DNA from: an uncultured Eubacterium sp.
Lineage (GTDB): Bacteria > Bacillota > Clostridia > Peptostreptococcales > Anaerovoracaceae
Length of the DNA: 11,780 nucleotides
Assembly: GCA_937900695.1 (NCBI GenBank)
Contig: CALCFD010000029.1
Coordinates: 1-11,780, forward strand
Direction of reading: 5' to 3'
The notes beneath the pieces were generated by a model. The model was given only the letters and a program-made list of their open reading frames with translations, made no database searches and was not told the DNA's origin. The position numbers were made by a program, and so were the translations under genes. Below are positions 1 through 5,948 of this stretch, in pieces. Positions within the stretch are counted from its first letter, which is position 1. Each line of letters begins with the position of its first letter.

Positions 1-52
1 AGGATGACTAAATTATATGACAGGGAATTTACACCACCTTTAGGACTTGACC
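1..52. mobile_element. Terminus of an IS256-family insertion sequence (partial)
   Basis: Read inward on the minus strand from position 52, the sequence begins GGTCAAGTCC and has GTGTAAA at offsets 19-25. This is the same register as the IS256 terminal inverted repeat as I remember it (GATAAAGTCC, then GTGTAAA). Position 52 is therefore the likely outer base. The boundary falls where the neighbouring CapD-like reading frame loses its family resemblance. The body of the element lies outside the window. A TAA at 9-11 on the plus strand could be the transposase stop, but I cannot tell whether this is the left or right end. Confidence 0.75.
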
Positions 53-247
53 ATACAAATGGAAAATTTTGAGCACAATAATAGCGATAACAATATCTGC
101 AGGCAGACATCTTATCGCTGTTTCTAGGTATCCTATAGGAATATTTAATATATCAAAACGCAAAGCTAAGGCTAACATCGCACTGATAGCCACAACAAAC
201 ATATCTATAAACATTAAAATAACATTTCTCATGTTTTTAGATTTCAT
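29..247 (-). pseudogene. CapD/FlaA1-like polysaccharide biosynthesis protein, N-terminal fragment cut by an IS
   Basis: About the first 65 codons resemble the membrane N-terminus of CapD/FlaA1-type nucleoside-sugar epimerase/dehydratases of capsule and glycan synthesis. There is a short basic start, then a hydrophobic helix with the family-like stretch MFIDMFVVAISAMLALALRF, and a second hydrophobic segment ending IVLKIFHLYG. Full-length members are around 600 residues, with a cytoplasmic Rossmann domain that is absent here. From position 52 downward the codons belong to an IS256-type terminus, and the frame stops at TAA 31-29. The start is ATG 247-245. A consensus sigma-A promoter lies upstream at 313-341. 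The gene is therefore probably transcribed but inactivated. If the rest of the gene exists, it lies beyond the IS outside the window. Confidence 0.7.
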
Positions 248-312
248 ATATAACCCGCCCCTCTATATAGTCAATATACTTATAACTCATTTTATAAACT
301 TATACATTATGA

Positions 313-341
313 ATTATACGCTCTTTTTGTTACTATGTCAA
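313..341 (-). promoter_or_regulatory. Consensus sigma-A promoter for the CapD-like fragment
   Basis: On the minus strand TTGACA (341-336) is followed by a 17-bp spacer and TATAAT (318-313), a full match to both consensus hexamers. It points at the ATG at 247 and leaves an untranslated leader of about 60 nt. The remaining gene-free sequence between 342 and 477 is AT-rich and shows nothing else I can name. Confidence 0.75.
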
Positions 342-477
342 AAAAACTTTATTTTTGCATTATATATTTTAATTAGTACTTATCCAGCAATTTTACATAT
401 TCAATTTTTTATTATAAAATATAAGATTTTTTCTCATATTTTGCCTTGTAATTTCCAATTTTGGCTTTTTCACAATT

Positions 478-511
478 AAAAATCGCCACTCTACTACAAG
501 TGACGATTTTT
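478..511 (-). terminator. Intrinsic terminator of the surface-protein gene
   Basis: Arms 478-490 and 499-511 (AAAAATCGCCACT and AGTGACGATTTTT) pair over 13 positions with one G-U, with an 8-nt loop. On the minus strand the hairpin ends in a U-run. It lies 20 bp beyond the stop codon at 531. The A-run on the other flank could let it work in both directions. Confidence 0.8.
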
Positions 512-530
512 GAATAATGTATTTTCTTAC

Positions 531-1152
531 TTATTTAATTTTAATTTTCTTTACACTAATGTAATTACTGTAGTAGTAAGTTCTTCCAACCTTTTTGTAA
601 GATCTCATTTTTACATAATAATACTTTTTCTTGCTTAGCTTACTAATATTTTTGCTTGTGTATTTGTTCTTTGAAATCTTGTAACTCTTCTTGCCTTTTT
701 TAAACTTTTTATCTTTAGCAATTACAACCTGATAGCCGCTTACATATTTATCCTTTGACCAATAAACCTTCATTGACTTCTTACCAGCCCTAATCTTGTT
801 TATTTTCATAGTCTTAGGAACAACCTGTACAGTTATCTTTTTATATGAAGCGTTGTATTTTGAAGTAGCAGCACTCTTAATTGTAATAGTAGTCTTACCA
901 ATACCCTTAATTGTTACATATCCACTCTTAGATACTGTAGCCACTTTTTTTACTTGATGAATAAGAATATTCTCCCATTTCGTCATATGGATCCAAAATG
1001 CCAAACTCTACCGAAGAGACTTTTATCTCTGGCTTGCCACTAACTTCTTTAGTGCCGCTGATGTCCTTAACGCTGCCTGCTGCCATTCCTGTGCTTGGAA
1101 ATACAAGGCTTATTACAAGCATTAAGGCTATAAACACCTTTGCTTTTTTCAT
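531..1152 (-). pseudogene. Secreted Ig/FN3-like surface protein, split by a one-base frameshift in an A7 run
   Basis: Two overlapping minus-strand frames make one protein. The first starts at ATG 1152-1150 behind an AGGAGGGG ribosome binding site and encodes a signal peptide (MKKAKVFIALMLVISLVF, then a G-M-A-A-G cleavage region). The second has no start of its own. It carries a Big2/Ig-like stretch (VATVSKSGYVTIKGIGKTTI) and a lysine/tyrosine-rich FN3-like C-terminus (GYQVVIAKDKKFKKGKK and YYYVKMRSYKKVGRTYYYSN), typical of clostridial cell-surface proteins. The frames meet at an A7 run near 945-951. Six As would fuse them as SSSKKVATVSKSG, giving about 206 residues with a natural Ig-like junction. 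The gene has its own promoter (1222-1250) and terminator (478-511), so the break may be recent, phase-variable or a sequencing error. I see no LPXTG-type anchor. Confidence 0.75.
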
Positions 1153-1221
1153 TACATTCCCCTCCTGTAACTTATTTTTAAATAACTTCTCATGCTGCAA
1201 TCAGATACTTGCAACATTATT

Positions 1222-1250
1222 AATATATCATAAGCATATTGTTTATTCAA
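1222..1250 (-). promoter_or_regulatory. Promoter of the surface-protein gene
   Basis: On the minus strand TTGAAT (1250-1245), a 17-bp spacer and TATATT (1227-1222) are preceded by an extended -10 TGA. It lies about 70 bp upstream of the ATG at 1152 and just downstream of the group II intron end. Confidence 0.6.
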
Positions 1251-1270
1251 CGTCATTTGCCATGCTAGGA

Positions 1271-1342
1271 ATCGAGTAGGAGGGATCGACTAGCTTCCGT
1301 CCTCTCGCTCCACCTTGCGTACGGTTCTCGTACACGGCAGTT
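1271..1342 (-). other. Group II intron 3' end, domains V and VI (remnant)
   Basis: Read on the minus strand, this resembles the 3'-terminal ribozyme domains of a bacterial group II intron. A domain V-like hairpin GCCGTGTACGAGAACCGTAC is followed by GGAGCGAGAGGACGG and by a domain VI-like hairpin that ends CTCCTACTCGAT near 1271. It directly follows the stop codon of a maturase C-terminal remnant, which is the normal order. Domains I-III and most of the ORF are missing, so it should not splice. The exact 3' splice boundary (about 1270-1272) is uncertain. Confidence 0.75.
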
Positions 1343-1507
1343 TCAATAATTGATGTGCATAGACTTATAGGTATTAGATAAATCATAATATTCTTTGCTT
1401 ATCAGTCTTTCTTTTGTGATGACCATCTTCACTGCTAGTGTGTTAGATTTCCACCAGTAACCTCTTCGGCAATTTGCAGTCATATATGCCAAAATAATAG
1501 CACATAT
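1343..1507 (-). pseudogene. Group II intron maturase / reverse transcriptase, C-terminal remnant
   Basis: A minus-strand frame open from 1507 to the TGA at 1345-1343 encodes about 54 residues, including MTANCRRGYWWKSNTLAVKM, VITKERLISKEYYDLSNTY and the end KSMHINY. This resembles the extreme C-terminus of LtrA-type intron-encoded proteins, whose usual pattern is a small-residue/RRGYW motif, then a TNxRL-like motif, then Y-x-x-L. Full proteins are 420-600 residues. The RT palm, the YADD motif and the rest of domain X are all missing, and a stop codon lies in frame at 1510-1508. It adjoins domains V/VI at 1271-1342, so both belong to one truncated intron. It would have no activity. Confidence 0.75.
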
Positions 1508-1519
1508 CTATGCAAAGAT

Positions 1520-1565
1520 AAAAAGCTCTCAATCCATATAATTACAATGGATAAATAGCTTTTTT
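1520..1565. terminator. Bidirectional terminator-like hairpin in debris
   Basis: AAAAAGCT (1520-1527) and AATCCA (1531-1536) pair with TGGAT (1548-1552) and AGCTTTTT (1558-1565), giving an imperfect stem with A/T runs on both sides. No intact gene ends here on either strand. It may be left from a lost gene. Confidence 0.4.
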
Positions 1566-1573
1566 CCTTAATT

Positions 1574-1649
1574 AAGTGTCAAGAATGGGAATTAATTATA
1601 CTTTTTTTGACACTTATGTCAATTCTTAAATTTACCCCTTAGGTAAATT
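1574..1649. repeat. Two adjacent inverted repeats in gene debris
   Basis: AAGTGTCAA (1574-1582) and TTGACACTT (1607-1615) are perfect 9-bp inverted arms 24 bp apart. Next to them AATTTACC (1629-1636) and GGTAAATT (1642-1649) form a perfect 8-bp stem with a 5-nt loop. A minus-strand stretch open from 1699 to 1619 reads about 26 codons (ending NRIYLRGKFKN) and stops between the two repeats. It looks like the tail of a lost gene. I cannot assign the repeats to a named element. Confidence 0.4.
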
Positions 1650-1782
1650 CTATTTAACATTTCTCTTTTAGCAATCGCACCCTTAAGTTTGTATGTCTTT
1701 CATGAGAGTGTTTTTCTTTTTTTGTAAAGTAACTCTACCATTTCCACTACCTTTTATATATACTATATTTATATTTAGTAAA

Positions 1783-1958
1783 ATATCTTAGATGATTTTT
1801 TAACTTATACACTTGGAATTCGTAAAGTTAATAATCTTATGGTTTCTAATGATATTTCCCATGAACAATACGAAGAATTTATGAAATTATGGAGTTCACT
1901 TGACGATTACTATATGCCTACTAAATCTGAGATTTTGGATCTAGCCAAAGTAAAATAA
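1783..1958 (+). pseudogene. C-terminal fragment of an unrecognised gene
   Basis: After an in-frame TAA, the plus strand stays open for about 58 codons to the TAA at 1956-1958. It encodes a soluble acidic peptide that includes DDFLTYTLGIRKVNNLMVS and EEFMKLWSSLDDYYMPTKSE. The first ATG (1839) would leave 39 residues and has no Shine-Dalgarno sequence in front. The composition looks coding, with no low complexity, so this is more likely the tail of a gene whose 5' part was lost than a functional small gene. No family is recognised. The rest of 1650-1780 is AT-rich with nothing I can call. Confidence 0.35.
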
Positions 1959-1992
1959 TTAGATTTCCTAAGCTTAATTAAATAGAACATAT

Positions 1993-2032
1993 AAAAAGCA
2001 CATTTTGCAAAATTCGAAGCAAAATGTGCTTT
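1993..2032 (-). terminator. Intrinsic terminator of the S41 protease gene
   Basis: Perfect 14-bp arms AAAGCACATTTTGC (1995-2008) and GCAAAATGTGCTTT (2019-2032) enclose a 10-nt loop. A U-run follows on the minus strand. It lies 9 bp beyond the stop codon at 2041. Confidence 0.85.
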
Positions 2033-2040
2033 GTTTAATT

Positions 2041-3228
2041 TTATCTAATCTTCCCCTTCACAACCTCAAATCCTTTAAGCAGCTGTGCATCGTTAGGATC
2101 TTCTGGTGTTTTTCTTGTTTCTTCAACTTTAATATCTGGCGTTATACCTTTTTTATTAACCACATGACCTTTTGGCGTAAAGTACTCTGCTATTGTAAGT
2201 TTTACTCCTGTGCCATCATTAATTGAAAATATCTGTTGAACTACTCCCTTTCCGTAGCTTTTTGTACCGATGATTGTAGCCACCTCATAATCCTGCATCG
2301 CTCCTGCAAATAACTCTGATGCGCTGGCGCTATAACCATTAATTAAAACTACTATAGGTTTATTCCACTTATGTTTTTCATCTGAATCAATTAACACTTC
2401 CTCTTTGCCATTTTTATCTTTAACTTTTACCAGCGGACCTTTGCCAAGAAGTTTATCTAAAATTTTACCTGTAGTGTCAACTCTTCCACCGGGGTTGTTT
2501 CTAAGATCGATTACAAGACCCACCATGCCCTGTTTTTCTAGTTTAACAAATGCATCGTTAAATTGCGTTGCAGTCTCTCCTGTAAATTCGGTAATTTGGA
2601 TATAGCCGATATTATCTCTCTGCATCCTATATGCTACCGTCGGCACCTCTATTTTTTCACGCTTTACATCAACTGTATAAGTGTCCTTTTTATTTCGAGT
2701 AAAAGTAAGCTTAACCTTGCTACCATTTTTACCTTTGATACGACTCACTACTGACTCTGCTGACATACCACCTACATCCTTGCCATCAACTTTAGTAAGT
2801 ACATCGCCAGCTCTGATACCAGCTTTTTTTGCTGGAGAGCCTTCATACACATTAATAACTGTTAAAAAACCCTCATTTGTTGCTGTATTAAACTGCGCTC
2901 CTATACCATAAAATGTTCCTTCAGTGCTTTCTGTCAATTCTTTAAATTCTTTTTTATCATAATACGCTGAATACGGATCACCTAGACCCTGTATATATCC
3001 TTTAATCATTCCTTCTTTTAAAGCATTTTGATCTATTTTATCGCTGTACAGGTATTTTTCTTCAATAAGGCAATCTATATTTTGAAGTTTTATGGCTGTA
3101 GCCTTATCTATATTTTTACCAAAAATATCGCCTGTGGCAAATTTAAATCCCACAACAACTAAAGTTGATAACAGTACTCCTGCTATTATGCCTTTTATAA
3201 ATTGCTTTTTCTCTTTTTTATCTTTCAT
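2041..3228 (-). CDS. S41 family C-terminal processing peptidase (CtpA/CtpB-like)
   Basis: This is a membrane-anchored serine protease that would act outside the membrane and trim or degrade exported proteins from their C-termini. In order it shows a lysine-rich cytoplasmic start, one membrane segment (about residues 10-28), an N-terminal helical region with LGDPYSAYY, a PDZ domain (about 90-180, with PAKKAGIRAGDVLTKVDGKD), and an S41 core with LVIDLRNNPGG, NGYSASASELFAGAMQDYE and GTKSYGKGVVQ. Aligned with CtpB, the catalytic triad would be Ser302, Lys327 and Gln331. The length of 395 aa is normal. I chose ATG 3228 because AAAGGTGA lies 6 bp upstream. A GTG at 3237 would add three residues but sits inside that ribosome binding site. 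The gene is alone between its own promoter and terminator. The exact substrate cannot be inferred. Confidence 0.93.
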   Translation of the reverse strand: MKDKKEKKQFIKGIIAGVLLSTLVVVGFKFATGDIFGKNIDKATAIKLQNIDCLIEEKYLYSDKIDQNALKEGMIKGYIQGLGDPYSAYYDKKEFKELTESTEGTFYGIGAQFNTATNEGFLTVINVYEGSPAKKAGIRAGDVLTKVDGKDVGGMSAESVVSRIKGKNGSKVKLTFTRNKKDTYTVDVKREKIEVPTVAYRMQRDNIGYIQITEFTGETATQFNDAFVKLEKQGMVGLVIDLRNNPGGRVDTTGKILDKLLGKGPLVKVKDKNGKEEVLIDSDEKHKWNKPIVVLINGYSASASELFAGAMQDYEVATIIGTKSYGKGVVQQIFSINDGTGVKLTIAEYFTPKGHVVNKKGITPDIKVEETRKTPEDPNDAQLLKGFEVVKGKIR

Positions 3229-3260
3229 AAATTTCACCTTTCATAATTCTTGTTTATTTA

Positions 3261-3289
3261 ACTTTAGCATAAACACAATAAATTGGCAA
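3261..3289 (-). promoter_or_regulatory. Promoter of the S41 protease gene
   Basis: On the minus strand TTGCCA (3289-3284), a 17-bp spacer and TAAAGT (3266-3261) are preceded by TGC, an extended -10. It lies about 33 bp upstream of the chosen ATG and just beyond the metA terminator, so the protease has its own transcript. Confidence 0.6.
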
Positions 3290-3291
3290 AG

Positions 3292-3320
3292 AAAAACGAA
3301 CCCTGAACCTACAGGATTCG
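3292..3320 (-). terminator. Intrinsic terminator of the metY-metA operon
   Basis: Arms 3297-3305 (CGAACCCTG) and 3312-3320 (CAGGATTCG) pair over 9 bp with one G-U and a 6-nt loop. On the minus strand a GUUUUUC tail follows. It lies 10 bp beyond the metA stop codon. Confidence 0.8.
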
Positions 3321-3329
3321 CATTCCTCG

Positions 3330-4244
3330 TTAAAATTTAGTTATATCATAAGGTGTACTCTGGTATACGTAGTAGTTTAGCCAGTTGCTAAATAATAAGC
3401 TGCCTGGGCCGCGCCATCTCATAACTGGTTTCTTTGTAGGATCATCATCCTTAAAATAATTGACCGGAATATCAATATCGATTCCCTTATTCACATCCCT
3501 AAAATATTCCTGCGCCAACGTATCTTTATCGTACTCATGGTGGCCCATGACATAAATCTCTCTTCCATTCTCTGTTGAAACAATATGTACGCCAACTTCA
3601 TCAGACTCAGCTAATATACGAAGCTCTGGGTGCTTTAGGATTTCTTCTCTTGGCACCTCTGTGTTACGGCTGTGCGGTGCGTAAAACACTTCATCAAAAC
3701 CTCTCATAAGTGGATTGTGTGGTCTTACTACCTTTTGTTCATATACTCCGAATACTTTTTTATCTAATATTTTTTTGTTAATTCCATGGTTGTAGTACAT
3801 ACCTGCCTGAGCTCCCCAACATATGAACATGCGACTATACACGTTTTTTTTGCTGTAATCAAGTAGCTCAGTTAGCTCATCCCAATAGTCAACCTCTTCA
3901 AAATCAAAAAATTCTACTGGGGCTCCTGTTAGGATCATGCCGTCAAATCTCTTTGTTTTGATATCCTCAAGTGTAGTATAAAATGACTCCATATGATCAC
4001 CCGAAACGTGCTGTGACTGATGGCTTTCCATTCTAACTAATGTAAGATTGACCTGAAGCGGTGTGTTTGACAAAGCCCTTGCTAGTTGAGTTTCTGTAGC
4101 AATCTTTGTAGGCATCAAATTCACAATAGCAATTTCTAACGGTCTAATATCCTGGGTAATAGCCCTGCCTTCCTTCATGGTGAAGATATTTTCTTCCTGC
4201 AGTTTTTCGGCCGCCGGAAGTCCATTTGGTATAATTACTGGCAT
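3330..4244 (-). CDS. metA: Homoserine O-acetyltransferase, MetA family
   Basis: MetA activates homoserine by acylating its hydroxyl group, the first committed step of methionine synthesis, in the cytoplasm. The 304 residues align position by position with the known family. Cys142 (FICWGAQAG) is the acyl-enzyme nucleophile, His235 and Glu237 (MGHHEYD) complete the catalytic set, and Arg249 is present. Position 111, which controls acyl-donor choice, is Glu (TGAPVEFFDF), as in the acetyl-CoA-using Bacillus cereus enzyme; succinyl-CoA users such as E. coli have Gly there. Despite the frequent database name homoserine succinyltransferase, this one should be an acetyltransferase. It starts 20 bp after metY behind AGGAGG, so the two are cotranscribed, and it ends at a terminator (3292-3320). 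Its product is the substrate of the MetY encoded just upstream. Confidence 0.95.
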   Translation of the reverse strand: MPVIIPNGLPAAEKLQEENIFTMKEGRAITQDIRPLEIAIVNLMPTKIATETQLARALSNTPLQVNLTLVRMESHQSQHVSGDHMESFYTTLEDIKTKRFDGMILTGAPVEFFDFEEVDYWDELTELLDYSKKNVYSRMFICWGAQAGMYYNHGINKKILDKKVFGVYEQKVVRPHNPLMRGFDEVFYAPHSRNTEVPREEILKHPELRILAESDEVGVHIVSTENGREIYVMGHHEYDKDTLAQEYFRDVNKGIDIDIPVNYFKDDDPTKKPVMRWRGPGSLLFSNWLNYYVYQSTPYDITKF

Positions 4245-4264
4245 TTTTTGCCTCCTATTTTCTG

Positions 4265-5548
4265 TTATTTTACTTTTTCTAATGCCTGTGCGAAGTCTGC
4301 TTCTATATCTTCATAGTTTTCGCAACCTACTGATACTCTAATTAGCTCAGGTCTAATACCACCCTTTATCTGATCTTCTTCGCTTAACTGTCTATGAGTT
4401 GTACTAGCTGGATGAAGCACACTTGTGCGAATGTCCCCTACATGTACCACGATGCTTGCTAACTCTAGATTGCTTAAAAATTCTTCTCCTGCTTTTCTGC
4501 CGCCCTTAACACCAAAGGACAATACACCACTAGCACCATTTGGTAAATATTTTTTAGCTAACTCATAATGTTTATTGCCTTCAAGTCCCGGATAAGTTAC
4601 CCAGTCAACTTTAGGATGATTTTCTAAGTACTTAGCCAACTTATATGCATTTTCACTATGTCTTTCCATACGTAGGTGCAATGTATCTAGACCCTGGAAT
4701 GTCATAAAAGCATTCATAGGGCTCATTGTGCATCCTAAGTCTCTTAGCATCTGTGCTCTTAGTTTTACACAAAATGCTGTATTTCCAAATTTTTCATAGA
4801 ATTTTAATCCATGGTAACTTTCATCTGGCTCAACCATACCAGGATATTTATCCGCATATTTGTTCCAATCAAAATTACCTGCTTCGATTACCATACCACC
4901 TACTGCTGTAGCATGTCCATCTGCCCATTTAGTAGTACTATGTGTTACGATATTTGCTCCATGTTCAATCGGTCTACATAAGCATGGTGATGCAAGTGTA
5001 TTATCAACAACTAATGGAACACCTGCTTCTTTTGCTAATGTTGAAAATTTTTCAAAATCTAATACGCATAGTGCTGGATTTCCTAATGACTCTGCAAATA
5101 GTGCTTTTGTATTTGGCTTAAATGCTTTTCTTATTTCTTCTATAGGTGCATCCTGATCTACAAATGTTGTTTCGATGCCCATTTTCTTTAATGTTACGTT
5201 AAATAAGTTGTGTGTGCCACCGTAAATTGCTGATGCACTTACAATATGGTCACCTGCCTGGCAGATATTTAGCATTGTAATTAAGTTTGCCGCCTGGCCT
5301 GCTGATGTTGCAATGCCTGCTGTACCGCCTTCTAATGCTGCCATCTTTTCTTCAAGAGCGCTAACTGTTGGATTTCCCAATCTTGAATACATATAGTCAG
5401 CACTATCTAAATCAAATAGTCGTGCTACATCTTCACAATTATAATATCTGTAAGTTGTGTTCTGCACGATTGGTAATACCTGTGGCTGTCCACTTTCTGC
5501 TTTGTATCCTGCTTGAATACAATTTGTTTCGATTTTATAATCTTTCAT
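4265..5548 (-). CDS. metY: O-acetylhomoserine sulfhydrylase (PLP-dependent, Cys/Met metabolism family)
   Basis: This enzyme makes homocysteine from O-acetylhomoserine and sulfide, by direct sulfhydrylation in the cytoplasm. The 427-residue length fits the MetY/Met17 group better than cystathionine gamma-synthases (about 380). Visible landmarks are YSRLGNPT (Tyr54 and Arg56, which contact the PLP phosphate of the partner subunit), SAGQAAN, Asp182 in VVDNTLASP, the PLP lysine Lys207 in THSTTKWADGH, and the C-terminal HPASTTHRQLSEEDQ and RVSVGCEN blocks. I chose ATG 5548 because AGGAGG sits 6 bp upstream; an in-frame ATG at 5563 overlaps that site. metA follows after 20 bp. Upstream is a SAM-I-like leader (5595-5710), so the operon is probably repressed when S-adenosylmethionine is plentiful. 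A methionine gamma-lyase is an alternative family member, but the metA partner argues against it. Confidence 0.93.
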   Translation of the reverse strand: MKDYKIETNCIQAGYKAESGQPQVLPIVQNTTYRYYNCEDVARLFDLDSADYMYSRLGNPTVSALEEKMAALEGGTAGIATSAGQAANLITMLNICQAGDHIVSASAIYGGTHNLFNVTLKKMGIETTFVDQDAPIEEIRKAFKPNTKALFAESLGNPALCVLDFEKFSTLAKEAGVPLVVDNTLASPCLCRPIEHGANIVTHSTTKWADGHATAVGGMVIEAGNFDWNKYADKYPGMVEPDESYHGLKFYEKFGNTAFCVKLRAQMLRDLGCTMSPMNAFMTFQGLDTLHLRMERHSENAYKLAKYLENHPKVDWVTYPGLEGNKHYELAKKYLPNGASGVLSFGVKGGRKAGEEFLSNLELASIVVHVGDIRTSVLHPASTTHRQLSEEDQIKGGIRPELIRVSVGCENYEDIEADFAQALEKVK

Positions 5549-5594
5549 TTTTAACCTCCTCATGGTCTCTTTATTATGCGTAAACGCAGCGAAT

Positions 5595-5710
5595 ATATCT
5601 GCTCTCTTTACCTTAGGTGATATTGGCTGTTATATATGGCTACACAAGCTCATATTCTTGCCTATCTCCCTAGCAAATTGGCCCAGTCCCACGTTTATGC
5701 TCTCGGATAT
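5595..5710 (-). promoter_or_regulatory. SAM-I-like (S-box) riboswitch, divergent
   Basis: On the minus strand, between the promoter and metY, the RNA follows the S-box plan. ATATC at the 5' end pairs with GATAT at the 3' end (P1). Next come CGAGAGC, GTGGGACTGGGCC (compare S-box GGGACUGGCCC), GGCAA, a P3-like hairpin ATATGAGC...GCCATAT, then GCCAATATCACC (compare GCCAAUUCC), a small P4 and GGTAAAGAG. The length of 116 nt fits. Departures from the usual form are that the pairing partner of GGG is not CCC, that GGCAA lacks the following CC, and that P4 is very short. No U-tailed terminator lies between it and metY, so control may act on translation. The role is supported by position before metY-metA. 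It may be a variant or a decaying copy. Confidence 0.55.
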
Positions 5711-5714
5711 TTGA

Positions 5715-5720
5715 ATTATA
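5715..5720 (-). promoter_or_regulatory. Extended -10 promoter of metY-metA
   Basis: TATAAT preceded by TGT (extended -10) on the minus strand. No good -35 hexamer is seen 16-18 bp upstream. Transcription would start at about 5708-5711, right at the first strand of the riboswitch-like fold. A 6-bp inverted repeat AACACA/TGTGTT (5720-5736) overlaps its upstream edge and could be an operator. Confidence 0.55.
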
Positions 5721-5739
5721 ACACATTATTTGTGTTCAC

Positions 5740-5766
5740 GCCATAAAAAATATAGTTTTTTATGGC
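5740..5766. repeat. Perfect 11-bp inverted repeat upstream of the metY promoter
   Basis: GCCATAAAAAA (5740-5750) and TTTTTTATGGC (5756-5766) enclose TATAG. It sits about 20-45 bp upstream of the metY -10 element. It could be an operator, or a hairpin blocking readthrough into the operon. Neither neighbouring gene ends close by. Confidence 0.6.
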
Positions 5767-5838
5767 TTATTTTCTTGTTTTTTGTTATGTGTATACAAAT
5801 TATTTGTTTATTGCTGCTTGCAACGAGAATGACTTCCT

Positions 5839-5948
5839 CTCTTAGCACAATCTAACACTACTCTCATGATATAGCAACATTTCTCTTATGGTATAACAAC
5901 GTTTCTCTCGTTGTATAACGGCTCTTCTCTCATGGTACTATTTTCTTC
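5839..5948 (+). repeat. Five tandem 22-bp degenerate repeats
   Basis: Units begin at 5839, 5861, 5883, 5905 and 5927, exactly 22 bp apart, and each starts CTCT. The best three read roughly CTCTYATGGTATARCAACRTTT; the first and last are the most diverged. A 22-bp period is about two helical turns, as in arrays of protein-binding sites, but no function is shown. The last unit runs into the first GTAC site of the array that follows. Confidence 0.6.

Noticed and set aside
69..479. 136-codon plus-strand open frame
   Set aside because: It overlaps the CapD-like fragment and its promoter antisense. It consists of I/F/L/Y-rich AT translation with no ribosome binding site.
2405..2911. Plus-strand open frames opposite the S41 protease gene
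   Set aside because: Antisense shadows of a well-recognised gene. None has family features of its own.
4860..5156. 98-codon plus-strand open frame opposite metY
   Set aside because: Antisense shadow of metY. Its composition follows the complementary codons.
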